A stretch of 14,489 nucleotides of DNA from Limisphaerales bacterium (lineage in GTDB: Bacteria; Verrucomicrobiota; Verrucomicrobiae; Limisphaerales; UBA11358), in the NCBI GenBank assembly GCA_003152145.1, contig PLZL01000094.1, positions 8,607 to 23,095 on the forward strand, written 5' to 3'. The notes beneath the pieces are model-generated. The model was not told the origin of the DNA. It searched no databases and worked only from the letters and a program-made list of their open reading frames with translations. Of the stretch, positions 7,358 to 14,076 are shown in pieces (position 1 is the first letter of the stretch; each line of letters opens with the position of its first letter). Made by a program: the position numbers and the translations under genes.

Positions 7358-8440
7358 TCACTGGCCGCCCACTCTCGGTGCCGGCTTGGTGTATTTATCA
7401 AAGACGGAAATGACCGGCAGAGAGTTTCCATTTTCATCAAAAAAACTGCGCGAGACGAGGCCACCGCGATTGCCCACCGCCGGTTCCCACCAGAAAATGC
7501 CCCTGCAACGTTGATCTGGTGTGTTGAGCGCCACGCGCGTCAGTTCGTCGAGAAATTCGCGCTGGCCTTCGGGCGTTTCGGGGAATGGCCCGACCCGGTC
7601 GGCGGATTCACGTGCCGGCCTCCAGTTGTAGGCCGTCTCCACAACGATGATGTCTTTGTGGTATGTGTTTGCCGTGAACGCCAGATTGTTACGCAAGTCC
7701 ATCAGCGTGCCGTGCCACCACGGATAATAGGAAAAGCCGATGACATCGTAGGGAATCTTGTAACGGTTCAAATTGTCGAAAAAGTATTTCGTCTTGGCGA
7801 TGCTGCCGCCCTGGTCAATGTGTATCAGGATTTTCGGGTGCGAATTTGTGCCGCTTCCGGCGCCAACCCCCTTGATTCCCGCGCGGATGTAATCAGTGAA
7901 GTTTTTCCAATTATCCGGCAGCTTGCCGTCCGGCCACAACATCCCATGCGTGACCTCGTTGCCGACCTCCACCATGTCCGGCAACACCCCTGCGTCGCAG
8001 AACGCGGCGATGGTGTCACGCGAGTATTCAAAAACTTTTTTCACCCGTTCCTTGTGCGACACGGTTTTCCATGCTTTCGGCGTCGGCTGCTTGCCCGGAT
8101 CGGCCCACGAGCTGGCGTAGTGAAAATCGAGCAGGAATTTGTAACCGAGCTTCTTCGCATCCTTGGCCTCGGCAAGCGAGTAGGCGAGGTTATTCGGCAG
8201 ATTGCCGCCAACTGGTTCGACGAAAATGCGCAGGCGAATCCAGTTGTAGCCGTGATTTTTGAAGATCTGCAGGCCGGGCATTGCGTTCGTGCCATCCTTG
8301 AAAACGGTTCCGCGATCCTCCGCCTGCTTCAAAAATGACAGATCCGCGCCAAAGGCGAAATCAGAAGCGCGTGAGGGATTATTCCCTGCGAACAGCAGGA
8401 AAATCGCCGCCAAAGTTGTCGTGATTTTTTTCATCTCCAT
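7358..8440 (-). CDS. Exported GH53 endo-beta-1,4-galactanase
   Basis: Hydrolyses beta-1,4-galactan, the main neutral side chain of rhamnogalacturonan I, by a retaining mechanism. The 360-residue protein has a signal peptide (about 1-26) and then a single GH53 barrel: FGADLSFLKQAEDRG (30-44), NWIRLRIFVEP (66-76), DFHYASSWADPGKQ (105-118), VEVGNEVTHGMLWP (157-170) with Glu162 as acid/base, IGFSYYPWWHGTL (234-246), VVETAYNW (266-273) with Glu268 as nucleophile, and GIFWWEPAV (314-322). All family hallmarks are intact and the length is normal. ATG codons at 8440 and 8434 are both possible; GGAG lies too close to the second. It is the first of six genes for exported proteins and is preceded by an 88-base gap, so transcription may begin there. 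Confidence 0.93.
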   Translation of the reverse strand: MEMKKITTTLAAIFLLFAGNNPSRASDFAFGADLSFLKQAEDRGTVFKDGTNAMPGLQIFKNHGYNWIRLRIFVEPVGGNLPNNLAYSLAEAKDAKKLGYKFLLDFHYASSWADPGKQPTPKAWKTVSHKERVKKVFEYSRDTIAAFCDAGVLPDMVEVGNEVTHGMLWPDGKLPDNWKNFTDYIRAGIKGVGAGSGTNSHPKILIHIDQGGSIAKTKYFFDNLNRYKIPYDVIGFSYYPWWHGTLMDLRNNLAFTANTYHKDIIVVETAYNWRPARESADRVGPFPETPEGQREFLDELTRVALNTPDQRCRGIFWWEPAVGNRGGLVSRSFFDENGNSLPVISVFDKYTKPAPRVGGQ

Positions 8441-8470
8441 CCGCTAGGGACGATCACGTCTATCCAGCGT

Positions 8471-8484
8471 TTTACTTAAGTGAA
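8471..8484. promoter_or_regulatory. Possible operator: imperfect 14-base palindrome before the galactanase gene
   Basis: TTTACTTAAGTGAA contains the perfect 8-base palindrome ACTTAAGT and pairs at six of seven positions over 14 bases. It lies in the 88-base gap (8441-8528), about 30 bases before the galactanase start, where a regulator of the exported gene set could bind. Short AT-rich palindromes occur by chance, so this is only a candidate. No convincing -35/-10 pair was found in this gap. Confidence 0.2.
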
Positions 8485-8528
8485 CTACGCGATTATTACC
8501 AAAGCCCACCTGAATTGCCACGCTGGTT

Positions 8529-9668
8529 TCACAGATTTTTCCTCAACCAATCGCGCATGAAACAATTGACTTCCCACAAATCGGCAATCGGTTTGCGCGT
8601 ATGCGGCAAGAGCGTCATGTAAGGCGCCGGGCCGAATTCCGGGCAAACCGGCAATATTGCGCAACCCTCGGCGCGGCGGTGCGGGGCAATTCTTTTCCAC
8701 CACGCAAGATGCGCCTCCAAATTCGGCTGCCAGAACGCATCGCGCGGGTCAGGAATCTGCGGGCCTTCCGCGTGGCCGACGCGGGCGTGGATGACATAAG
8801 TGTTCTTCGTCGCGTGCTCGACGCGTTCCGCCTGATCAGCGAGCAGCGATTCATGCACGCAGCACCAGTGTGAAAAATCCGCGACGAGTTTCAATTCCGG
8901 CCGCGCATCGAGAAATTGCATCGTCGCTGGCGCGCTGAACAACGCGCGGCCACGATGCGTCTCGTGATAGACCGGCACGCCATGTTTTGCCGCGAGTCCG
9001 TTCGTGTAGTCGAAGATGGCGAGGTTTTCCTCTAGCGTAAAATGGTCGCAGCCCGTGTGTGAATTCAGATAAAGCGGCTTGAGCAACAGCGCGCGCTCGT
9101 ATTGCTGCGCGAAGCCGGCTTGATGCTCGGCCACGGTTTTGCCACTCGTGCGCCATTGCTGCGCGACGACAGCCAGACCCAGCTCATCCAGCGACTGCCG
9201 CGCGCGTTTGCAGGTTTCCACATCGAGCGGGACATCCAGTTCAACGCCGTCAAAGCCTCCGCTTTTGATTTTCTTGAACTTGTCCTCAATGGTGGCAAAG
9301 TCGTCCAAACCCCAGACCGAGCGGAAATATAAAATGTCATCGCAAAATTTTCCGGCGAGTTGGATGAAAACTTCGTCGCCCTCCACTTTGGTCGGATAAG
9401 TTTTCAACGCTAGACAAACCGGCGCGCCCTGGGCGTGGCCGTTGGTGAAATCAAAACGGCCATTGTGCTTGGGACATTCGATGAGGTGGTCCATCACGAA
9501 ACCGCCGGACAAATGCACCTTCTGATGGGTGCATAATCCGTCGGTCGCATAAAATTTGTTGTCGCTCGTCCGGTAAATCGCAAACGTGTGATCGCCATGA
9601 TCGAATCGAATCACGTCTTCCGGTTCGATGTCGCTGGTCTTGCACGCTTTGATCCAGCCGTCACTCAT
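8529..9668 (-). CDS. MocE-like Rieske [2Fe-2S] ferredoxin fused to a xylose-isomerase-like TIM barrel
   Basis: A 379-residue cytoplasmic protein in two parts. Residues 1-106 are a complete Rieske domain of MocE type: WIKACKTSDIEPEDVIRF, then CTH (Cys46, His48) and CPKH (Cys65, His68) as cluster ligands, ending GDEVFIQLAG. Residues about 111-379 form a sugar phosphate isomerase/epimerase barrel (AP endonuclease 2 superfamily): FDGVELDVPLD (139-149), PVYHETHRGR (232-241) with Glu236, LVADFSHW (261-268) with Asp264 and His267, IHARVGHAEGPQ, and CPEFGP with Glu344, giving a plausible divalent metal site. There is almost no linker. The start at 9668 begins just before the Rieske domain and 29 bases after the desaturase stop; a longer reading would run into that gene. 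The ferredoxin part probably feeds electrons to the adjacent desaturase-type oxygenase, and the barrel may act on its product. No ferredoxin reductase is in the window. Confidence 0.85.
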   Translation of the reverse strand: MSDGWIKACKTSDIEPEDVIRFDHGDHTFAIYRTSDNKFYATDGLCTHQKVHLSGGFVMDHLIECPKHNGRFDFTNGHAQGAPVCLALKTYPTKVEGDEVFIQLAGKFCDDILYFRSVWGLDDFATIEDKFKKIKSGGFDGVELDVPLDVETCKRARQSLDELGLAVVAQQWRTSGKTVAEHQAGFAQQYERALLLKPLYLNSHTGCDHFTLEENLAIFDYTNGLAAKHGVPVYHETHRGRALFSAPATMQFLDARPELKLVADFSHWCCVHESLLADQAERVEHATKNTYVIHARVGHAEGPQIPDPRDAFWQPNLEAHLAWWKRIAPHRRAEGCAILPVCPEFGPAPYMTLLPHTRKPIADLWEVNCFMRDWLRKNL

Positions 9669-9697
9669 TTTTATTTTTGGCTGGTTGAGTTGAAATT

Positions 9698-10639
9698 TTA
9701 ATGTGTCGCTTGCGCCGCCGAAATCGAAGTCGGAAACGGTTTCGTGCCCGGCGGCAATTCGCGTTTGACGTGGTAAGCCGGGTCTTTCACCTGCCGCAAA
9801 ATCGCGGGAATGATTTCGCGGTAGGCTTCGATGAGGCTGTTGTAAGGCTTCGGCGTGTCGGCCTTCATTTCCGCGTGCAGTGCCGGCAGTGCGTGATACG
9901 GCACCATCGGGAACATGTGGTGTTCGAGGTGATAATTCATGTTCCAATAGACAAACCGGAAAATCGGATTCATGTAAACCGTCCGGCAATTGAGGCGATG
10001 GTCAAGCACATCCTCGGCCAGGCCGGCGTGTTGGGTGATGCCGAAAATGACCAGCAGCCACGCGCCGTATAACAACGGCAGGCCGATGAGCATCAACGGC
10101 AAAATGCTGTGAATTGCAATGGCCCACGCGATGACGGCGGCATAAATCAAAGCCCAAATCCGCACGGTCCAAAAAACTTTGCCGTATTCCATTTCGGGAG
10201 TGTAAGTCTTCTCCTCCGCCGTAAGTTGGCTGAAACAGTGCTGGATGATTTTTTTGTATTCCTTCGGCCCGCTTTTCAGGCTGAAGAAACCGAGAATAAT
10301 TCCCGAAATGTCCGGCGGCCGCGGCACGGCAATTTCCGGGTCGCGTCCGACGATAATCGTATCGGTGTGATGCCGCGTGTGGCTCCAGCGCCATGGCGTG
10401 GATTGGCGCAGCACCATGAACGGCGCCATTTCATAAACCACGTCGTTCATCCAAGTCGTCTTGAACGCCGTGCGATGGCCGCACTCGTGCCAGCGCGAAT
10501 CCGAGCAGGAACAATGCAGCACGCCATAGACGATGAACGCCGGAACGCACCACCACGTGCCCCAGAAAATGCCAGCCGAGCCAGCCCGTGAGGCCGAGCA
10601 GCGCGAACCAGAGCAGCGTGTCGCGGATGGCCGGGCCAT
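9698..10639 (-). CDS. MocD-like membrane fatty-acid-desaturase/oxygenase, C-terminal part after a frameshift
   Basis: A di-iron membrane oxygenase of the fatty acid desaturase superfamily. The protein meaning of this frame begins near 10568 (F-W-G-T-W-W); residues before that are out-of-frame readings of the N-terminal segment. All histidine boxes are here: HECGH, HTRHH and HLEHH, plus QHAGLAED. The stretch HTDTIIVGRDPEIAVPRPPD and hydrophobic helices are also present. This pattern resembles MocD, the oxygenase that works with ferredoxin MocE in rhizopine breakdown. With the frame repaired, the full protein would be 360 residues. The gene lies 29 bases upstream of the Rieske fusion gene, a pairing seen in the moc system. 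It could instead oxidise an alkyl or lipid substrate. Whether the gene is functional depends on whether the frameshift is real. Confidence 0.8.
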   Translation of the reverse strand: MARPSATRCSGSRCSASRAGSAGIFWGTWWCVPAFIVYGVLHCSCSDSRWHECGHRTAFKTTWMNDVVYEMAPFMVLRQSTPWRWSHTRHHTDTIIVGRDPEIAVPRPPDISGIILGFFSLKSGPKEYKKIIQHCFSQLTAEEKTYTPEMEYGKVFWTVRIWALIYAAVIAWAIAIHSILPLMLIGLPLLYGAWLLVIFGITQHAGLAEDVLDHRLNCRTVYMNPIFRFVYWNMNYHLEHHMFPMVPYHALPALHAEMKADTPKPYNSLIEAYREIIPAILRQVKDPAYHVKRELPPGTKPFPTSISAAQATH

Positions 10640-10781
10640 CTTTGCGCTGCATCAATTCCTTGAGCCGTTTGCGCGGGATGGGACAGGCATACCATTCCGC
10701 CGAGGTCAGTCCCATTTCTTCGGCATGTTTGCTGTCCTTGCCGATGAGGCTGTAATCGCGTTTGGTCGGTTGCACAGGCAT
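10431..10781 (-). CDS. MocD-like desaturase, N-terminal part before the frameshift
   Basis: The true N-terminus of the oxygenase: it begins MPVQPTKRDYSLIGKDSKHA at 10781 and runs through DGPAIRDTLLWFALLGLTGW, the first membrane segment, to about 10570 (G-W-H-F). Beyond that this frame reads unrelated residues to a stop at 10431, while the neighbouring frame continues the family sequence with W-G-T-W-W. Dropping one T from the TTTT run on the coding strand joins them exactly. The ATG is preceded by a purine stretch (GGAAAGAAG) about 10 bases ahead and lies 35 bases after the rhaT stop. An upstream reading to 10874 would overlap rhaT and is not used. Confidence 0.72.
   Translation of the reverse strand: MPVQPTKRDYSLIGKDSKHAEEMGLTSAEWYACPIPRKRLKELMQRKDGPAIRDTLLWFALLGLTGWLGWHFLGHVVVRSGVHRLWRAALFLLGFALARVRPSHGVQDDLDERRGL
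10566..10569 (-). other. Frameshift site in the MocD-like gene
   Basis: The plus strand reads AAAA here (TTTT in the coding direction, CAT TTT CTG). Three T instead of four would give CAT TTC TGG GGC ACG and restore one continuous family-like protein. A homopolymer insertion, either real or a sequencing/assembly error, is the simplest explanation. Confidence 0.75.
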
Positions 10782-10816
10782 AACTCTGACTTCTTTCCAG
10801 CAGTGCTTGTCAAGAT

Positions 10817-11887
10817 TCACTTCGGCGGCGACCCCAGATAGTTGCCGTAGGTCAAAAACAAAACCGCGGCACACAACACCACGAGGCCAAAACCGATAGT
10901 TGATTTAGTGCGCCCTCCGCACCCTTTCCATTCCCTGAACACAATCGCCACGGCGTTGCTGATCAGCACGAGCATGATCATGTGAATGGCCCAACTCGAA
11001 AACGCATAGTCCTTGCCCAGCCGCACATGGCCGAGGTTGTAAAAGAAAAACTGGCCATACCACAGCGAGCCGGTCAGGAATGCGAGGAGGTAATTCGCCA
11101 TCAGGCTGCCGCCGGTTTCGCCGGAACGCAATTGCGTGAATTCGCCGGACGATTTGTTCTTCCGCATCAGCCACGCGCAGTAAATGAAGGACGTCACGAA
11201 CGCGCCGGTGTTTGCAAACATGTAGGCGACGTTGCCTTTCCAGATGCCCGCGCCGTGCTGCTCCGCCACGTCCGCAATCGGATTTGCCACGTCGAGCGCG
11301 AACCCGTAAACCGCCGAGAGCACGCCCGCTAGCAGGGAGAGCACCAAGCCTTTCGCCAATGAAAAACCGGCGTGCGTTCCCCGGCGCGCGTCGAGGTCGC
11401 GTTCCTTGAAATGCCCCGCCACGCCGCACATGGCGATGCCCGCCGCGCCTGCCACCACGCCACCCATCACCCAGCCTGAACCGGTGCGTGAGACGATTTC
11501 GTGAAATTGTCCATGCACCAGCGGCGGCACGAGCGTTCCCAGAATGCTCGATAGGCCGACCGCGATGGAATACGTCAGGGAAAATCCGATGTATCGGATG
11601 GAGACGTTGAACGCCATGCCGCCAACGCCGTAGGCCACGCCGAAAAGAAACGAAAGCAACATCGCGTTTTTGGGTGCATCCGAAAGAACCGCGCCCAGGT
11701 TCGGGATGGTCAACCACGCGCCGATAAGCGGCCAGAGCAGCCAGCACCACGAAGCCTGGGCGAGCCAGTAGATTTCCCACGACCACCGCTTCACATACTT
11801 TTGCGGCGAATAACAATTGGCCGCGAAGGCCGCGCCGACCGAGTGGAACCCGACGTCGAGCAGCGGATTGGGAGTGATGGCAGTCAT
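10817..11887 (-). CDS. rhaT: L-rhamnose/H+ symporter
   Basis: Imports L-rhamnose with protons across the inner membrane. The 356-residue protein is hydrophobic throughout, with about ten membrane segments as in the RhaT family. Features shared with the E. coli protein as I recall it include VGAAFAANCYSPQKYVKRWSWE near the N-terminus, LFGVAYGVGGMAFNVSIRYIG, AVGLSSILGTLVPPLVHG, FSLAKGLVLSLLAGVLSAVYGFALD, GSLWYGQFFFYNLGH, and a late EWKGCGGR loop. The ATG at 11887 starts directly before the conserved first helix; a TTG at 11914 would add nine residues. It is preceded by a 190-base gap and followed by the oxygenase gene, which suggests it heads a rhaT-mocD-mocE-like unit. Related sugars such as an O-methylated rhamnose or fucose are possible alternative cargo. 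Confidence 0.9.
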   Translation of the reverse strand: MTAITPNPLLDVGFHSVGAAFAANCYSPQKYVKRWSWEIYWLAQASWCWLLWPLIGAWLTIPNLGAVLSDAPKNAMLLSFLFGVAYGVGGMAFNVSIRYIGFSLTYSIAVGLSSILGTLVPPLVHGQFHEIVSRTGSGWVMGGVVAGAAGIAMCGVAGHFKERDLDARRGTHAGFSLAKGLVLSLLAGVLSAVYGFALDVANPIADVAEQHGAGIWKGNVAYMFANTGAFVTSFIYCAWLMRKNKSSGEFTQLRSGETGGSLMANYLLAFLTGSLWYGQFFFYNLGHVRLGKDYAFSSWAIHMIMLVLISNAVAIVFREWKGCGGRTKSTIGFGLVVLCAAVLFLTYGNYLGSPPK

Positions 11888-11936
11888 GGATTTATGTTGC
11901 CATGATGCTGACAAAATTGAGTGAGTGGCGAAACAA

Positions 11937-11965
11937 AGTTTAAAACATTTTGCGGCACCTGGAAA
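11937..11965 (-). promoter_or_regulatory. Candidate sigma-70-type promoter for rhaT
   Basis: In coding direction TTTCCA (11965-11960) and TAAACT (11942-11937) are 17 bases apart, each with four of six consensus matches. Transcription would start about 43 bases before the rhaT ATG. It lies in the AT-rich 190-base gap 11888-12077, the longest gap between the minus-strand genes. The rest of that gap shows no gene, hairpin terminator or recognisable riboswitch. Confidence 0.25.
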
Positions 11966-12077
11966 ATCGCAACGAGCGGAAAAATAAAAGCTATTTGTGC
12001 CTGAAGATGCGTAACCATTTCGCGTCGCAAATTGAAATACGACACTATGGCATAACAGTATTTGACGGTCGCAGTCA

Positions 12078-13070
12078 TCAGGGTTGTTTCAACGCAACGC
12101 AAAAGGCATCCAAGCTGGCAAGTGGCACCGTTGATGGCAAGTCGCAGCCAGAGGACAACACAAAATTCCGATGGGCCGACGTTGCTGCGAGCAACGCACG
12201 CACGCGCGAGCTGATTTCCGCGGGCGGCAGGTGGACAAAGACTCCGGCAGGGTCGAGGTTGCCGCACAACACAACATCTGCGGGAACCTGGTCCAGCGCG
12301 GCGGCTATATCCATCGGCGCGCCGAAGTGAAAAATCTTCAGTCCGGTTTCCAGCACCGATGGCAGATGTAAAATTTTGGCGGCGCAGTTGTGCAGAATGA
12401 TGGCGAAGCGTTCGTCAGCCATCGCCTCGCCGATGGGTTTGATGTAGGCTGAAGAGAATTGTGACAGGCTGCGTGGTGACAACAGGCCTGCCGCTGGTTC
12501 CGCCATGATTACGCCGTCAGCACCCGCTTGGCGGAAGGCGCGAAGATAAGCAGTCAGGAAAGTGGCGCATTTTTCCAGCAGCAAGCGCATCAATTCCGGT
12601 TCGGTCACGGTCATTTCCATCGCCTCACTCACGCCGACAAGCCGGGCGGCCAGCGAGAACGGGCCGATGCAGCCGCCTATGACCAGCGGCTGGTCCGGCA
12701 ACTGGCGCAGGCGGCGGACAGTTTCAAGATAAACGGCAGTGCGTTTGTCGCCGGGCTGCGGAACGCAAAGTTTTTCGGCGTGCTCACGATTGGTGACGAG
12801 CCGGCCAACGACCGATGGAATTTCGGTTTCCGTCTTATAAATCGCGCAGCCAAACGCCTCGGCCTCGACGCTCAAATCCATTGCCGACAAAACGAATGGT
12901 GTTCTGTATCTTTCGTGCAAAGCAAGCTGCGTCTCGAATTGCACTTGTGGATTTGTGACGATGTCGCTCACTTTCGCACCGGTAAGCGCAAGGCCGGGGT
13001 AGACCGCAATCGGCATTGCCAGCCGCCGGCTTGATCCCAGCACGAGCCGGTGAAAAGAATTGGCGGCCAC
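12078..13070 (-). CDS. UroD-superfamily methyltransferase, MtaA/CmuA-like (methylcorrinoid methyl acceptor side)
   Basis: A 330-residue TIM barrel of the uroporphyrinogen decarboxylase superfamily. It is better read as a zinc-dependent corrinoid methyltransferase than as heme-pathway HemE, because it carries the MtaA-type ligand set: LHNC (His227, Cys229) and SSGCDLP (Cys309). FHRLVLGSSRRLAMPI opens the domain, VIGGCIGPFSLAARLVG and GADGVIMAEPAAGLLSP follow, and VVLCGNLDP precedes the last ligand. In known systems such proteins move the methyl group from a methylated corrinoid protein to a thiol or other acceptor. It directly follows the corrinoid protein gene. The GTG start at 13070 lies one base after that stop, with GGAG six bases ahead; a TTG at 13082 is the alternative. 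The acceptor (coenzyme M, tetrahydrofolate or another) cannot be told from sequence. Confidence 0.82.
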   Translation of the reverse strand: MAANSFHRLVLGSSRRLAMPIAVYPGLALTGAKVSDIVTNPQVQFETQLALHERYRTPFVLSAMDLSVEAEAFGCAIYKTETEIPSVVGRLVTNREHAEKLCVPQPGDKRTAVYLETVRRLRQLPDQPLVIGGCIGPFSLAARLVGVSEAMEMTVTEPELMRLLLEKCATFLTAYLRAFRQAGADGVIMAEPAAGLLSPRSLSQFSSAYIKPIGEAMADERFAIILHNCAAKILHLPSVLETGLKIFHFGAPMDIAAALDQVPADVVLCGNLDPAGVFVHLPPAEISSRVRALLAATSAHRNFVLSSGCDLPSTVPLASLDAFCVALKQP

Positions 13071-13071
13071 G

Positions 13072-13707
13072 TCAGGCTCCAACGGCTTTCCTGGCGGCGG
13101 CCACCGCGCCGGCCGCGCTCTCGCTGAAACCGTCCGCGCCGATTTCGTCCGCGTATTTTTGCGTAACGGGCGCGCCGCCCACGAGAATTTTCACCTGTTC
13201 ACGCACGCCCGCCTGCTTGAGCGCGTCCACGGTGGTTTTCATTGAAGACACGGTGGTGGTCAACAACGCGGACATGGCGATGATATTTGCGCCTTTTTCC
13301 TTCACGGCGGCGATGAATTGTTCCGGCGTCACGTTCACGCCCAAATCAATGATTTCGTAACCACCGCCTTCCAGCATGGCGGCAACCAGATTTTTGCCGA
13401 TGTCGTGCAAATCGCCCTTGACGGTGCCGACGGCGACGCGCCCGACCGGTCGCGTGCCTTTGGCAGCGAGCAGCGGGCGCACGAGTTCGAGTGACGCCTT
13501 CATCGCGCGGGCGGCGAGCAACAGTTCGGGAACGAAATATTCGTCGCATTCGAAGCGCCGGCCCACTTCGGCCATCGCGGGCATCATGTATTCCTGGACG
13601 AGCTTCATCGGCTCGACCTTTTCGGCAAGCGCGGCTTCGGTGACCGCCTTGGCGGTCTTGGCGTCGCCGTTCAGGACGGCATCGTGGAGTTGTTTCAAGT
13701 CGGCCAT
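13072..13707 (-). CDS. Corrinoid (cobalamin)-binding protein of the MtaC/MtbC/MetH type
   Basis: A 211-residue shuttle protein that carries a methyl group on cobalt. Residues 1-80 form the helical cap domain, with MPAMAEVGRRFECDEYFVPE (42-61). Residues 90-211 form the Rossmann B12 domain, with VGTVKGDLHDIGKN (93-106) whose His101 is the lower cobalt ligand (DxHxxG motif), MSALLTTT (145-152), and the GGAPV loop (177-181). All signature residues are present and the length is normal for a free-standing corrinoid protein. It lies between rhaM (30 bases upstream) and the MtaA-like gene (translationally coupled downstream). GAGAG lies a few bases ahead of the ATG at 13707. A RamA-type reactivase is expected elsewhere; none is in the window. 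Confidence 0.92.
   Translation of the reverse strand: MADLKQLHDAVLNGDAKTAKAVTEAALAEKVEPMKLVQEYMMPAMAEVGRRFECDEYFVPELLLAARAMKASLELVRPLLAAKGTRPVGRVAVGTVKGDLHDIGKNLVAAMLEGGGYEIIDLGVNVTPEQFIAAVKEKGANIIAMSALLTTTVSSMKTTVDALKQAGVREQVKILVGGAPVTQKYADEIGADGFSESAAGAVAAARKAVGA
13077..13080 (-). promoter_or_regulatory. Shine-Dalgarno site that selects the GTG start of the MtaA-like gene
   Basis: GGAG at 13080-13077 lies inside the last codons of the corrinoid protein gene, six bases ahead of GTG at 13070-13068. The stop TGA (13074-13072), one base and the GTG follow in order, which is typical of coupled translation. Confidence 0.5.
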
Positions 13708-13737
13708 AATTCTCTCAAGATTGCGGTTTGCAGCAGT

Positions 13738-14076
13738 TCAATCCAGATGAAAAACTTCTGTCATGTCGGTCCACCATTCACTGGGTGCGCGGTCGGGGAG
13801 CGGTTGCTGGCAGGGTTTGCAGACCGCCCACCATTCTTGCGTGACCGGATCGGCGGCCATGTCTGCCATGTCGGCGGCGAAGTCCTTTCCGGAGTATTCA
13901 AAATAACTGAACAGATAATGCCGGCCATCGGGCAGTTTCCGGAGGTAAATCGAGTAGTTCCGGATGTGGCATTGCTTGATCATCTTCAACACGTCCGGCC
14001 AGACGGCGGCGTGAAGTTTTTTGTATTCTTCAAGCTTTTCGGCGCGGAGGCCGATGATTGAACCGTAGCGTTTCAT
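13738..14076 (-). CDS. rhaM: L-rhamnose mutarotase
   Basis: Interconverts the alpha and beta anomers of L-rhamnose in the cytoplasm. The 112-residue protein has the usual length of about 105. It shows KLHAAVWPDV with His22 at the position of the E. coli catalytic His, IRNYSIYL, a beta strand YLFSYFEY, DPVTQEWWAVCKPCQQPLP, and the closing EVFHLD. The ATG overlaps the stop of the upstream UroD-like gene by four bases (ATGA), so translation is coupled. The position between methyltransferase genes is unusual: this enzyme normally sits with rhamnose isomerase, kinase and aldolase genes, none of which is in the window. Related deoxyhexoses such as methyl-rhamnose are possible substrates by context only. 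Confidence 0.92.
   Translation of the reverse strand: MKRYGSIIGLRAEKLEEYKKLHAAVWPDVLKMIKQCHIRNYSIYLRKLPDGRHYLFSYFEYSGKDFAADMADMAADPVTQEWWAVCKPCQQPLPDRAPSEWWTDMTEVFHLD

Noticed and set aside
9669..9989. Possible N-terminal extension of the Rieske fusion protein
   Set aside because: It would overlap the conserved C-terminus of the desaturase by almost 300 bases, and its residues do not look like a protein domain.
10560..10575. Programmed +1 frameshift at UUU-C in the desaturase gene
   Set aside because: No stop codon, rare codon or obvious stimulating structure follows the slip site, so an indel or sequence error is simpler.
10905..11816. 303-codon minus-strand frame inside rhaT
   Set aside because: Arg- and Gly-rich out-of-frame reading of a membrane transporter gene.
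11884..12267. 127-codon minus-strand frame spanning the gap before rhaT
   Set aside because: It overlaps the 3' end of the MtaA-like gene out of frame, has no recognisable family and no Shine-Dalgarno; the gap is better read as non-coding leader.
12078..13070. Heme-pathway uroporphyrinogen decarboxylase (HemE)
   Set aside because: The His-x-Cys and later Cys ligand pattern and the coupling to a corrinoid protein gene fit an MtaA-like methyltransferase better.
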